The notes under the pieces: generated by a model | What the model was told of the DNA's origin: nothing | What the model saw: only the letters and a program-made list of their open reading frames with translations | Databases searched by the model: none | Shown: positions 1 to 10,919 of the stretch, piece by piece | How positions within the stretch are numbered: position 1 is the stretch's first letter | Layout of the letters: every line of letters begins with the position of its first letter | Assembly: GCA_029706075.1 (NCBI GenBank) | Contig: JAINUG010000023.1 | Location: 3,462,447-3,526,446, forward strand | Direction: 5' to 3' | From: Aldrovandia affinis | Taxonomy: Eukaryota > Chordata > Actinopteri > Notacanthiformes > Halosauridae | DNA: 64,000 bases | Program-made: the position numbers and the translations under genes

Positions 1-1885
1 GGCAACGCAAAATTGGCAGCAGCCCAGCAACTTGAATACATTTTTAATGATGCAGTTAATTAATGTCAATTATCGGATGGACAGTACATTTTAAAACTCT
101 ACTCCTATTTTATAACATGATGTATTTGAAACTACGTTGTTACATAAAGCTTGTGACACTATTATGAGCAAGGCTGTAATGCGTTATTAATCATTTCAAT
201 GCTCTATGACAGTTGACAGTAATATAATTCATATTATGTAAAAAAAACATGGTATACCACTATACTAAAAATATTTGCTTATGATGGTATAACTTTATAA
301 AGTGGTAACCTCATGCTCATGAAGATGTTATGAATATTAAAATGTTGGTATGCACAGGTAGTATATACAAAAAATGAACAAAAACAAAGGCTGGAATTCT
401 GCCGGAGGAATGATATCACTCTCCACGAGAAAGTCGATCAACACATTTAGTTGATGGAAGTGTCAAATTTTGCATCGCGCATTGTTGCGGAAAACATTCC
501 GTAAATGCTTGAGCGGGTTCAAATGTGATGACTGAGAAGGCAACCACATATGGACACCGTTAACATCATGCTAGTCAATCAAATCAACGAACTCAATCGA
601 TGGTGATTATTTCCCAGTCTGCTAAATGAATCAACTGGGCCTTCGTTAGTGATTATCTCTGAATGTGCTGAATCGATTGTGTTGCTGTAAACAGTAATGG
701 GGAGAGTAAAACGGTGCTTCTCAATGTGGTGGAGGACGGGCCAAGCAGTCATGATGCACGGATGTCCCAGGAGATACAACAACACCGCCAGCCCCTCCCC
801 CTGTGCCAACCCCCTGCTTGCAGTGTAAACACAAACCATAGCGGATTTGATGCTACAGTCAACTCAAATTATTTACACCCTTGATGGAAAAAAAGGCTGC
901 ATAAAATCATTAATTCAGGTCTATATTGTATGCTTCTGTGTGGAGGAATGGTCAATGATCCCCCTCAATATGTTCACCAATCTCATAAGACAAAGAAGAT
1001 GATATGATAATGTAGATTTATTTTTGTTGGATTTTATTTAAAATAAATTCGTTAGAAAAAATATTTTCCTCTGACAAATTGAATAAATGAAAAGAATATG
1101 ATTTCCTCATTTGTTTGAGCAACAATATACAGCTTTTTTTGCTCATCTTTATCAAGGGTGTGAATTTTGGGGTTGTATTTTGGATTTTGGCTGTCACTAC
1201 TGATGACAGTATGGTCTTGTGACACATCATATTACAGGCATGTATGGCAGGTTAAGGAGTTCACTCCTTTGCTACCAAATTACTTTTTAAGTGGATGTGC
1301 TAGTAACAGTGGAAATATGCATCCTTTTTGCCATTGGATTGCACTTTCTCATTAGTAGAGGCGAGTTACTTTCTCACTATAAAGAGCATTCAGCCCTCTA
1401 TAAATGTATGCTGCATAAATACCATACCCACCCAGTGTAATTTCATGGACCAAGACCTTCACAAGCACAGAAACAACGCTATGAACCAAAGTTTCAAAGA
1501 TTTCACTAAAGATGTTTATTCACGTTCTGTATTTGCAATTATCCTACCAGGTGTGAACTGCAGTATCCAAAACAAGTGGAAAGTTTCTGCCTCACTAAAT
1601 ACACACCCTAAATATATTTAATCATGAATAATTTTCCATACCATTTTCCCGGTATGGCTTTTGCGATGTTCTTTTTCTCCCCATTTTATTGTTTATTTCT
1701 TTATTTAAGAGCAGAATCACTGCAGAAGTAAATCTCATGAATGAAGCAGTCAGACCGCCTCAAAGACAAAATATAAGTAACTTTCCTCCGGTGCACAAGA
1801 TTGACCAGAATTCTTTATTGAGATTCAAGGAAGAATCTATGTAATGTATGATCTACTTTATATTCTGCACATGTAATATTAATAT
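1..1885. other. AT-rich non-coding stretch
   Basis: No open frame here resembles a known protein and I see no tRNA-like, LINE or inverted-repeat structure. Short frames of 60-97 codons occur on both strands but none has recognisable motifs. Best read as intergenic or intronic sequence. Confidence 0.5.
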
Positions 1886-1958
1886 ATTTGATGCTGCGTG
1901 GTCTCTCCCATAGATATAAAAACGTAGATGCCTCATTCACCCTGTTCAGATGTGTTGA
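1886..1958. repeat. Dispersed 73-bp repeat, copy 1
   Basis: This 73-bp segment recurs in the same orientation at 4283-4355 with a single mismatch. It contains a 30-bp core that appears again, inverted, at 4767-4796. The near identity points to a recently mobile or duplicated element. I cannot name the family. Copy 1 has no inverted partner nearby, so it may be a solo end or a truncated copy. Confidence 0.75.
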
Positions 1959-2766
1959 TAATATAGTATTATATTAAAGCAGATCAAGTGTTGATTTTAA
2001 GACCTGCTGTTCACATAATGTCAGGGATGTGCTGTTTCAGGCCAGGTTGCCCATTATAAGAACATTTACATATATAAGCTTGTTCTGTGTCGTATTTACA
2101 CATTATAACAACATTCCACTTTGGCACCTACTATACCTCCTACTCTTACTAATTACAGTCTTTCTAGGCAAAGCATTTTGCACTCATGCACCCGTCGACT
2201 TAATCATGGAAATGGATTTTCAACATTTCATAGTTCTGTTTGCACCACTCTTTCTCAGCCCTTGAACATGTGAACCGTTAAATATTAGGAGTTTGGTGCA
2301 AATCTGGTTCAGACTGATACGGCAGCATTTGACCCTGGCATAAACGATCTATTGACTTGACTCTCACCTTGACGTAACAATTTCCTTTGTGCGGTCAACG
2401 GAAGGTCTCAGAATCTTCATCGCATGCATGTGTCGGCTTACAATTTGCACAAACTGATGCGGTTCAGATTTCAAAGTACTGTAGATGCTTCAACAGCTTC
2501 AGTGTGGTGGCATTTGACGCAGTTCCAAGAGTAATGTAAACCTATTGTTATGGTGTTGCTGATTTGTTAAAGGATATTTATAAAGGGCTGGAAGTTAAGG
2601 TTGGCGTTCGATAAGTATGTGTGTCCACAGCTCCTGGCAACTGGTTCAGGGGGTTGCCAAGCAACCAGGCCACTGTTACTATCCTCAGAGAGTGAACTAT
2701 ATTTGTTACTTTAATGATGTCTTTTCTTGACCTCTTTTGTTTTACTTTAATTATATATATATATGT
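1959..2766. other. Non-coding stretch
   Basis: Nothing recognisable. A short TA run at 2751-2764 immediately precedes the Tc1-type terminus that starts near 2767, as expected for an element that targets TA. Confidence 0.4.
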
Positions 2767-3030
2767 GGGGGTAGACAAAATAATGGAAGCAGTGGAAGAA
2801 TGGAATAAATTAGTACTCTACATGGTAGAATTACGGCCAAGGAATATTAAGTAATTTGTAGGCGACCAGGTGCACCCTATGGTGCAAACATTGTTTACTC
2901 AAGAGGCTCCCACATTCCAAGACAGTAACGGGTAATAAACACTGATAAATGGTTCTCTGAATGGTCTCATAAACACCCAGATGAAGTCAAACACTGTCCA
3001 TGTCTTCCGAAAGATGAAGACTGCTGGACG
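2767..3030 (+). pseudogene. Tc1/mariner transposon relic with 5' terminus
   Basis: The segment opens with a G-rich Tc1-type terminal sequence containing GTAGACAAAATAATGGAA, set next to a TA run. It then passes, through frameshifts and with most of the gene missing, into the catalytic part of a Tc1-like transposase. Phrases resembling FQDxNAPIHT and WFSEHPDEVKH can be read across frames between about 2900 and 3010. The DNA-binding half and the 3' terminus are absent. It abuts the LINE fragment that follows. Assignment to Tc1/mariner is by recognition; it cannot be functional. Confidence 0.55.
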
Positions 3031-3757
3031 TAAGCTTGTGTATGTCAACCAGTCTCACCGTCTATAAAATGTCCTTCCACGAACACCAGGAGGCGTACTC
3101 GTTAGCTCTGAAAGATGCACGGTCAACCTTCTTCTCCAACCCCATTAGCCATGATGCGGGCAACCTCAGGCACCTCTTCTCAACAATTAACCACCTCTTA
3201 AAACCAGCGACCCAATCCCCAAACGAAGCTACTGAGACTCAGTGCAACAATTTCACTGAGTTCTTCAAGAACAAATTCAACAGTATCAGAGCTCTCATAT
3301 CCTCTTCACCCACTGTACCCCCCTTCTACCGATCCCTGCCACCAACACCCACAACCATCGCCAACTTCTCTGACATTACCCCCCATGGTATTGGAGAATT
3401 GACACCAAAATGAAACCATCACCCTGCTCACATGACTCCATCTCCACTACAATGCTGAAAACATGCACCCCTGTTCTATGTCCTCTCATCGCAAGTCTGC
3501 TTAACATTTCACTTTGCAATGGTAGTGTTCCATCTTCCCTAAAAACTGCAGTCATCACCCCTCTCCTCAAAAAACCCAGCCTTGACCCTGAAGTCCTCAT
3601 GAACTACAGACCAATCTCCAACCTCCCCTTCCTGGCCAAAGTCCTGGAAAAAGCGATCGCTGCCCAACTTCAACACCATCTCACCTCCAACAGAAACATT
3701 TTAATCTGGCTTTCGACCTGGTCACAGTACAGAAACTGCCTTAGTTAAGGTCAGAAA
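3030..3757 (+). pseudogene. L2-type LINE fragment: linker and N-terminal reverse transcriptase
   Basis: Two adjoining frames (3036-3413 and 3410-3748) encode the region between endonuclease and reverse transcriptase and the first RT blocks of a non-LTR retrotransposon. The linker has NFTEFFKNKFNSIRA, and the RT part has ITPLLKKPSLDPEVLMNYRP followed by ISNLPFLAKVLEKA. A further frameshift is needed to read the next RT phrase, GFRPGHSTETALVKV, at 3718-3755, where similarity stops abruptly in an AT-rich run. The catalytic YADD block is missing. The style of the motifs fits the L2/Rex group of fish LINEs. It is a dead fragment with at least two frameshifts. Confidence 0.85.
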
Positions 3758-3810
3758 ATATTATGAATATATAATAATAATAAATAATTAATTATTAGGT
3801 GTTGCACGCA

Positions 3811-3846
3811 TGTGTGTGTGCACTTATGTGTGTGTGTGTGCGCGTT
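3811..3846. repeat. Short TG microsatellite
   Basis: Interrupted TG dinucleotide run just downstream of the truncated LINE. Confidence 0.8.
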
Positions 3847-4089
3847 TATAAATGAATGAATGAACGATGAGTCTAAGCAATCTGCCTCCACATTTAAATG
3901 ACTTCTCTTTCAGTAATAAAGCCTAATAATGCAGATTTCCAGTATTCCAGTAAAACTGCAAAACTACAATGACTGCTTGAATAAAACTAAATAGGGTATA
4001 TTTGTATTTGGGCTGTCAAATTGTAACAACTGATTAGTTTAAAAAGTTTAATGTGAAAAAAATCTACGCAAATGTATCACATTTCCCTT

Positions 4090-4308
4090 TTATAGGCAGA
4101 TAAAATTGGTGTCTAAGATTTCTCCCAACAAATTCTGCTCGCTCTCATCGACTTCCATCCCACTGCCGCAGCGCTGAAAGTAGGCGTAGGCGTTTTTCAA
4201 AACTACAAGATGTGTGGGCACATTAAGCTGAGTGAAGCTGGTGGGACTTTTACTTAAAAGTGAACAGAAATCGTGTTTCCAGATTTGATGCTGCGTGGTC
4301 TCTCCCAT
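4090..4308 (-). other. Unidentified 72-codon frame starting inside the dispersed repeat
   Basis: This minus-strand frame begins with an ATG that lies in the 73-bp repeat (4283-4355). It encodes a low-repeat peptide with the phrase VPTHLVVLKNAYAYFQRCGS and an acidic stretch VDESEQNLLGEIL. Its composition looks more protein-like than neighbouring chance frames. It may be a fragment of a transposase or a captured exon, but I do not recognise the family and chance remains possible. Confidence 0.25.
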
Positions 4309-4355
4309 AGATATTAAAACGTAGATGCCTCATTCACCCTGTTCAGATGTGTTGA
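4283..4355. repeat. Dispersed 73-bp repeat, copy 2
   Basis: Same orientation as 1886-1958, with 72 of 73 bases identical. Bases 4305-4334 inside it form the left arm of an inverted repeat whose right arm is 4767-4796. Confidence 0.8.
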
Positions 4356-4796
4356 AGTTCATGAAACGTGAGAAATTTCTGCCTGACATGCACATTCCAA
4401 ATTTCACAATTGTTGAGTTTCTTCAGTGATTTTCCACAGAACCTGGCAACCTAATACGTCTATAACAACCATCCTCTACTGCTTTCTTGGCAGCTTCAAA
4501 CAATAAAAACATCATCAGCTCTGACATTTTGCAACTCAACAGTTAAAAGGGTGTTTTTACAAATAGCTGGTCTGTGAAATCAAGTTATGCAGAAATTTCT
4601 CTCATCTATAACAAGATAAATTTCATGAAAATATGTTGAGAATTAAGCGAGTTACTGTATATTTTATCAGGGGAAGTCTGCATCTCTCAATACACATGTT
4701 TGTTTAGACGCAGATCTTGCGTTGCCAATATGGCGGCCACGCAGACGTATCGCTGCAACAGCAGCCAATGAGGCATCTACGTTTTTACATCTATGG
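4305..4796. mobile_element. Inverted-repeat-bounded segment, possible non-autonomous DNA transposon
   Basis: The two ends are 30-bp arms in inverted orientation, matching at 28 of 30 positions (4305-4334 and 4767-4796). The interior has no coding capacity. A 492-bp body with terminal inverted repeats would fit a MITE. However, I see no target duplication, and sequence shared with the copy at 1886-1958 runs 22 bases beyond the left arm. The arm is therefore either sub-terminal or the flank belongs to a larger element. Family unknown. Confidence 0.45.
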
Positions 4797-4855
4797 TCCA
4801 CTGCAACACAAGTAACAAGAGAATCATCCTCTTTCAAATATACCGCTAGAACAGA

Positions 4856-5225
4856 TTAAATTACTACGGTGCATTTCGTTCTGTGTGATTTAAACTCTCC
4901 AAACTCATCCTTTAATATATCATCCGCCAAATCCTCCACAGCATCGATGGGGGGATGGAAGGCAATGTAAGTGAAATTCTTAATTCTGCGTGTTTCTGGT
5001 TGTCCCTCAGCACAGCCGCTGTTGCTGGCATCGTGAGCGCCCTCATGGCACTTTGTGCTCACCGCTCTCAGCATGGACATTCAAGTCTTCGACATGTGCT
5101 CGAGTCTGAGTATTGCAATAATTGCAATGACCTTTAGAGTCATCCCCTGGGATAGATGCCATCCACTGTTTTAGTTTGGGATTGGGCTCCCATTCCTTAT
5201 CCCCATTCCAACATCCTATTTGCAT
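4856..5225 (-). pseudogene. hAT-type transposase N-terminus, broken
   Basis: Two minus-strand frames make one broken coding unit. The first (5225 to 5043) has a zinc-finger-like module: a Trp-rich start (KEWEPNPKLKQWM), then Cys-x2-Cys (CNYC), then a distal His pair in HAESGEH. This is the pattern of BED-like fingers at the start of many fish hAT-like proteins. After a frameshift, the second frame (to 4856) ends with FKSHRTKCTVVI, a phrase I associate with the same protein type just before the catalytic domain. The catalytic core and dimerisation domain are absent. It lies directly beside the inverted-repeat segment 4305-4796. Family assignment is by recognition. Confidence 0.5.
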
Positions 5226-5431
5226 TCCCGCTAGCAGAATGAATTCATGTGCTTTAGCAGTGTGCAGTTATGCGAACAAATTCATCTTTTTTGAATGAAT
5301 CTTTCAAATGAACCGAGTGTACTGAATCAACTCTCTGAAAGATTCATTTCTGTTTTGCTACATTTGCATTTTCCTCAAGCCAAAGGTGGTCTCATAGCTC
5401 TGCCCCTTCCTCATTCAATCTCAAATGTCAA

Positions 5432-6960
5432 TCTTTTTTAATTTTTTTTAAATTTATTTTTTATTTAACCTTTATTTAACCAGGCAAGCCATTAAGAACA
5501 AATTCTTATTTACAATGGCGGCCTGGCAAAAGGCAAAGCCTCTTGAGGGAAGGGGAAAGGGGCTAAAAGGGAATGTCAAAAGTTACGTTAAAAAGACAGC
5601 GGCACACATCCAAACATTTCAACAGTTAAAAGACAGCAGCACACATCCAAACATTTCCAACACACCCTCTACTTACATACAAGATCAGGCAATATAATAA
5701 AAGAACAAAGAACAAAGAACAGCAACAGAACAAGAGTAGCATACACAGGACAGGCATTAAGACAGACAGGCAAAACACACAGCAGCAGCAAGAGAGCAAA
5801 AGCATGCATGGGACAACAGTAGGCAGGCAACAGACAGGGGTTAGGGAATATTAGAGGGTTGGGAACCATGTATCAGTGAGAATGTCCATAATAGAGTCCT
5901 TGAAAACTGACTTTGGGATAAAATTGTCCAGTTTTAGTGTTTTTTGCAAATTGTTCCAGTCTCTGGCTGCAGCAGCCCAGAATGACGACAGATCAAGTGC
6001 GGTATATGTTTTGGGGATTCTGAGCAGAATATGGTGAGCAGAACGGGTGTTGTATACAGCAGCTGGAGTTTGCAACAAGTGACCCAGGTAGGGGGGGGAC
6101 AGACCAAGGAGGGTTTTGTAGATGAGCATGAACCAGTGAATATTACGACAGGTGTGTAAGGATGGCCAGTTGACAGAGGAATAAAGAGTGCAGTGGTGTG
6201 TTTTGTAGCAAAACGGATAGCAGAGTGATAGAGAACATCAAGCTTTTGGAGTGCGCCCTTGCATGCCGACCTATAAACAACGTTGCCATAATCTAACATG
6301 GGAAGGATGATCATTTGAACAATAGCAGAGGGATAGTTTAGCAGAGGGAGTGAAGGTGGAGCGCATTCGGTACAAGAAACCAAGTTTGGATTTGACCTTA
6401 GACTGTAACCTGCTGATATGGTGTGAGAAGGACAGAGTGCTGTCTAGCCAGATACCCAGGTATTTGTATTCAGTGACCTGGTCTAGGATAGCCCCATCGA
6501 GGGTAGTGATATCTCGGGCTGGAAGGGGTACAGAACCCTTCCTACCGAACCACATGACCTTGGTCTTGGTGGTGTTTAGCAGGAGGCTTAGGGTAGAGAA
6601 AGCCTGTTGGACCTTAAAGAAGCCATCCTGAAGTGATGTAAGTACTGCATCTTGGGAGGGACTAACAGCATAAAGGACTGTATCATCAGCATAGAGGTGG
6701 ATAGATGAGTCTACAGCAGAGCAAGCAATATTGTTTATATATATAGAAAAGAGTGTGGGGCCTAAGATCGAGCCCTGGGGTACACCCTCAGTGACAGGGA
6801 GGGGCCGAGAGAGAAGTTGTTTTAACACTTTGCACCCTATCAGTAAGGTAGTTAGAGAACCACGCCAGTGAGCAACCAGAGACCCCAATGTTGCTCAGCC
6901 TGCCAGTAAGGATAGAGTGATCGACAGTGTCAAAGGCCTTAGCTAAATCAATAAATCGAA
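5432..6960 (-). pseudogene. 5'-truncated L2-type LINE, RT and C-terminal domain
   Basis: Read on the minus strand, the fragment enters in the RT block containing AKAFDTVDHS at about 6955-6900. The frame 6888-6271 has GVPQGSILGP (residues 35-44) and the catalytic YADD (66-69). Frames 6383-5934 and 6129-5851 then carry the conserved C-terminal region of this LINE group, including LPMLDYGNVVY, GLSPPYLGHLL and WAAAARDWNNLQ, with at least two frameshifts between them. The 3' end is a short UTR and an A/T-rich tail with TTAAATAAAGGTTAAATAAA-like repeats near 5432-5490. The start lies mid-RT, as expected for incomplete reverse transcription. Not functional. Confidence 0.85.
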
Positions 6961-8294
6961 TCAGTAATCACTGAATGATCAAAATGCAAAAACAACAAGT
7001 CAGTCACTGAAAACACGGTTGTATTGTTTTCATTTCTATGTTACATTATATGATGTTATATGCTATTGATGAACAGTTGAATACCAGTACACCAGTACAC
7101 TTGTACAGTCTTGTCAAGGGCAGGTGGCTGAAAACAAGCACAGCGTAGAAGTTTCAGTAACACTGCCGCTAAATAAAGCAAATTAGCTATAGTCACTTTT
7201 TTATATGCTACCCTGTTTAAAAAAAATATATATATTTTAAAGAACTTCGTCCAGAACTAATATTAGATAATTTTATCAAATGTTATAGAATTATCAGAAC
7301 AAGATATTGCCGTTGACGTGGTTGGCTGTTTCTATGTAGCCTGAACTGCAATCTCAAATGGGAGCAGGAGCATCTAACAACAATCCATAAAAACAAATAT
7401 CTAGAAAACTATTTTTTGGTACAAAATCAATACTTAATTTACCAATTCAATTTACCAAGTGTTAAATAGGATCATTCATCTTCATCTTTAGGATATATTT
7501 AGGATACAGGACAGGCCTACTGTTTATTTCAAAAAACAAAATCCTCTGCCAACTTAAATGTACACTGGCCATTCTTCTCTCAGTCACATTCGTTCATGCA
7601 CAGTAACGGCCCCTGTTATCAGGTGTGTGTTGATGTGAGTCACAGTGGATTTTCCTCATTTGTACATAACAGGAACTCGCTGTTTATAACATCAAAGACT
7701 GACTGATATTTAGAGCACTGTGGGAAATGGTGGCTGAGAGTTTGATGTTTCATCTAGAAAAAAAAGGATTTCGACCACCCACCCATCCCATCCTCCCCCG
7801 CCCCGGTTCAAAGGCTGCCGGGGGCTGGAGAGGTCAGAGAGGATGGGATGCTCATGCTAAAAAGGGGGGCACCTCCCCCCTCCTCTATATGAACATAGCA
7901 CTGCGCTGGAGACTTGCCTGTAAACAATTCCAAGTCCATTCCAAGGGGTCCTACCACTTAGACACTGTTTCTAGCTGACAGCGCATACAGAGCTACTGGA
8001 GATTTAAAAACAAAGGCATGCATTTAAGATTGTAACGCCTTCTGAGGAATGTTGATAGTAAGCATTGAAGCTCAATATTCCAGATAGACGCAACGGTTGA
8101 ATGTGCTGATATTGCTCTGAGCTCGCCCCCCACAGTGCAGACACAGCAGGCCAACGTGCCCACACACAGTTCAAACCACTGTGCCAACAGTCAGAGTTTC
8201 CATGCTATAAATTAGATTTTGACAACACCGTTAATTCCTGTGAGCCATGCACCCTAATGGTCTGAGCAATTTTCCATTTCAGTGTCAGGGCACT
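6961..8294. other. Non-coding stretch
   Basis: Mostly AT-rich with a G/C-rich patch near 7780-7890. No protein motif, tRNA-like or repeat structure was recognised. The last 30 bases (about 8269-8294) match half a unit of the 47-bp minisatellite that resumes beyond the SINE. Confidence 0.4.
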
Positions 8295-8445
8295 GTGGTT
8301 CTCTGTGGCTGAGTTGGTAGAGCACAGCATTGGCAACGCTTAGGTTGTGGGTTCATTCCCCACTGGGGCCACATATACTGAAAATGTATGCATTCACTAC
8401 TGTAAGTCGCTTTGGATAAAAGCGTCTGCTAAATGGCGTATATTA

Positions 8446-8486
<41 letters not shown>

Positions 8487-8492
8487 TATATT
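8295..8492 (+). mobile_element. tRNA-derived SINE with L2-type tail
   Basis: The head is tRNA-like, with a pol III A box around GGCTGAGTTGGTAGAGC and a B box GGGTTCATTCCC (8349-8360). It continues into a short body and a 3' module, GTAAGTCGCTTTGGATAAAA and following bases, which is the tail shared by many fish SINEs and L2-type LINEs. It ends in a TTA microsatellite (about 8443-8492). The tail probably recruits LINE reverse transcriptase, by analogy with other tailed SINEs. Similar copies lie at 56036-56190 and 58732-58884 on the minus strand. Confidence 0.85.
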
Positions 8493-9742
8493 AGGGCAAA
8501 CACACTGTGGGTCTAACATCATGTTTCCATTTCAGTGTCAGGGCAAACACACTGTGGGTCTAACATCATGTTTCCATTTCAGTGTCAGGGCAAACACTGT
8601 GGGTCTAGCATCATGTTTCCATTTCAGTGTCAGGGCAAACACACTGTGGGTCTAACATCATGTTTCCATTTCAGTGTCAGGGCAAACACACTGTGGGTCT
8701 AACATCATGTTTCCATTTCAGTGTCAGGGCAAACACACTGTGGGTCTAACATCATGTTTCCATTTCAGTGTCAGGGCAAACACACTGTGGGTCTAACATC
8801 ATGTTTCCATTTCAGTGTCAGGGCAAACACACTGTGGGTCTAACATCATGTTTCCATTTCAGTGTCAGGGCAAACACACTGTGGGTCTAACATCATGTTT
8901 CCATTTCAGTGTCAGGGCAAACACACTGTGGGTCTAACATCATGTTTCCATTTCAGTGTCAGGGCAAACACACTGTGGGTCTAACATCATGTTTCCATTT
9001 CAGTGTCAGGGCAAACACACTGTGGGCCTAACATCATGTTTCCATTTCAGTGTCAGGGCAAACACACTGTGGGCCTAACATCATGTTTCCATTTCAGTGT
9101 CAGGGCAAACACACTGTGGGTCTAACATCATGTTTCCATTTCAGTGTCAGGGCAAACACACTGTGGGCCTAACATCATGTTTCCATTTCAGTGTCAGGCA
9201 AACACACTGTGGGTCTAACATCATGTTTCCATTTCAGTGTCAGGGCAAACACACTGTGGGCCTAACATCATGTTTCCATTTCAGTGTCAGGGCAAACACA
9301 CTGTGGGTCTAACATCATGTTTCCATTTCAGTGTCAGGGCAAACACACTGTGGGTCTAACATCATGTTTCCATTTCAGTGTCAGGGCAAACACACTGTGG
9401 GTCTAACATCATGTTTCCATTTCAGTGTCAGGGCAAACACACTGTGGGTCTAACATCATGTTTCCATTTCAGTGTCAGGGCAAACACACTGTGGGTCTAA
9501 CATCATGTTTCCATTTCAGTGTCAGGGCAAACACACTGTGGGTCTAACATCATGTTTCCATTTCAGTGTCAGGGCAAACACACTGTGGGTCTAACATCAT
9601 GCTTCCATTTCAGCGTCAGGGCAAACACACTGTGGGTCTAACATCATGTTTCCATTTCAGCGTCAGGGCAAACACACTGTGGGCCTAACATCATGTTTCC
9701 ATTTCAGCGTCAGGGCAAACACACTGTGGGTCTAACATCACG
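8493..9742 (+). repeat. 47-bp minisatellite, about 26 copies
   Basis: The head-to-tail unit begins AGGGCAAACACACTGTGGGT and ends with TTTCCATTTCAGTGTC. Units are nearly identical, differing by C/T changes (GTGGGTCT or GTGGGCCT, CAGTGTC or CAGCGTC) and by a few short deletions in single units. Each unit carries a pyrimidine-rich run ending in CAG, like a vertebrate 3' splice site. Because 47 is not a multiple of three, the open frames through it are not meaningful. High homogeneity suggests recent expansion by unequal exchange or slippage. Confidence 0.95.
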
Positions 9743-10262
9743 TCCATCACGGTGCCTCTGGGGAGCTGTTCACCTTTTTTGTTTGTCTGGTAAGGAGACA
9801 AACTCTGGTTTGTTTTGTGCCAAAGGTGTATGCTGGTAAGAATCGTATCTAAAGTCAGAAATCATGACGGGTCGACAACATATCAAATAGATATTTGTAT
9901 GATTTTGTCTACTAAACAAAAGTAGGGAGCCCAAGGGAAGCCCACTAGCCCAGCTGAAAGGACGCTGCGCTAGGCTAATTCCCAGTGTTCGAGCAGCCAA
10001 ATCGCAGGTTGATTAGCTTGGCTAAATTGTTTGAGAGGCTCAATCACAGGTTGGGGGACTTGATTCGATTTTTTGTCAACTTTAACAAGTTTCCTTCAAA
10101 GTATAGCTTTGGATGAGAATTAGATTTGGGTGCTGTGCTAATGTTGTTAACCAATAATGTTGTACACTAGCTAGCATTAACTGATGGCAGTTAATGAGGT
10201 CCACGTTTTCCCCTAATACAATCACAGACTATATATTTAGATTTAGCTTTTAATTTAGGTTA
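9743..10262. other. Non-coding stretch
   Basis: No recognisable gene or repeat between the minisatellite and the SINE target duplication. Confidence 0.4.
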
Positions 10263-10276
10263 AATGCATTAATCAG
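10263..10276. repeat. Left target-site duplication of the SINE
   Basis: The 14-bp sequence AATGCATTAATCAG recurs perfectly at 10675-10688. Confidence 0.9.
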
Positions 10277-10674
10277 GGGCCTCGGATAGCATAGCAATCT
10301 AATGCACTCGTTTTGCGAGAGTGAGCTGCCTACAACAGGCGTGGTTCGAAACCCGACTGTGTCAGTTCGGCTCTGGCCGGGGGCCCGGCTCTCAATCGGG
10401 GGTGGCATTTGGCTGTCTGCCCCAGAGGGAGGGGGGAGGGTGAGCTGACACAAACTCGCCAAGAAGCATGAAAGGGTGTTTCCTGAAATTGGGCCGAGTT
10501 CCGTCATGGAGGAGATTGCCGGCCTCTGGGAATTAGCTTGCCCCGTAGAGACGAGCAGCGAGTTCGTGTGGGGAGGGCGAATCGAAATAAATAGAGGGTA
10601 TAATTGGCCACTAAATTTTGAGAAAAATGGGAAAAAATCTGAAACAAAACTTAATTTTTATTTTTATTTTTTTT
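10277..10674 (+). mobile_element. Complete tRNA-derived SINE, 398 bp
   Basis: Bounded by a perfect 14-bp direct repeat, so the ends are well defined. The 5' part is tRNA-like, with an A-box-like GATAGCATAGCAATC and a clear B box GGTTCGAAACCC (10343-10354). The body is GC-rich and includes GGCTCTGGCCGGGGGC and a CCCCAGAGGGAGGGGGGAG block, followed by a tail of A-rich then T-rich sequence. A 5'-truncated relative with the same body is at 35790-36045. This differs from the V/L2-tailed SINE at 8295 in body and tail. Its LINE partner cannot be told from the window. I do not recall a family name. Confidence 0.85.
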
Positions 10675-10688
10675 AATGCATTAATCAG
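10675..10688. repeat. Right target-site duplication of the SINE
   Basis: Perfect copy of 10263-10276. Confidence 0.9.
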
Positions 10689-10756
10689 ACTCTTTTGAAA
10701 ATGGCTGTCTACCCAGCAGCTAACAAATGGGGTATACTAGCTATCCAGCCATGTTT

Positions 10757-10919
10757 CTGCATAGGGAGGGCTAATGGGCAAGGGAGTTTTTCCTTGCTAC
10801 TGTCGCCTTAGGCTTGCTTTGGGGGAGGGGGGTCTAGGGGGTCTGGGTTCCCTTCTGTTAAGCGTTTTGTCACAATGCATTTGTGAAAAGTGCTATACAA
10901 ATACATTTGATTTGATTTA
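10757..10919 (+). mobile_element. LINE 3'-end repeat (L2/Rex type)
   Basis: Contains the phrase GTTTTTCCTTGCTACTGTCG, then CTTCTGTTAAGCGTTTTGT and GTGCTATACAAATA, and ends in a TTTGATTTGATTT tail. The same module is inverted at 49838-50050. These are the 3' untranslated end and short tandem tail typical of L2/Rex-type fish LINEs. No coding part is attached, so this copy is extremely 5'-truncated. Confidence 0.65.

Noticed and set aside
7727-7978. 83-codon frame near a GC-rich patch as a gene
   Set aside because: Low-complexity Pro/Gly-rich peptide without motif or context.
8493-9742. CRISPR-like regular array
   Set aside because: Units are contiguous, with no unique spacers, and lie in a vertebrate-type genome. 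It is a minisatellite. The same holds for 28800-29056 and 47389-48002.
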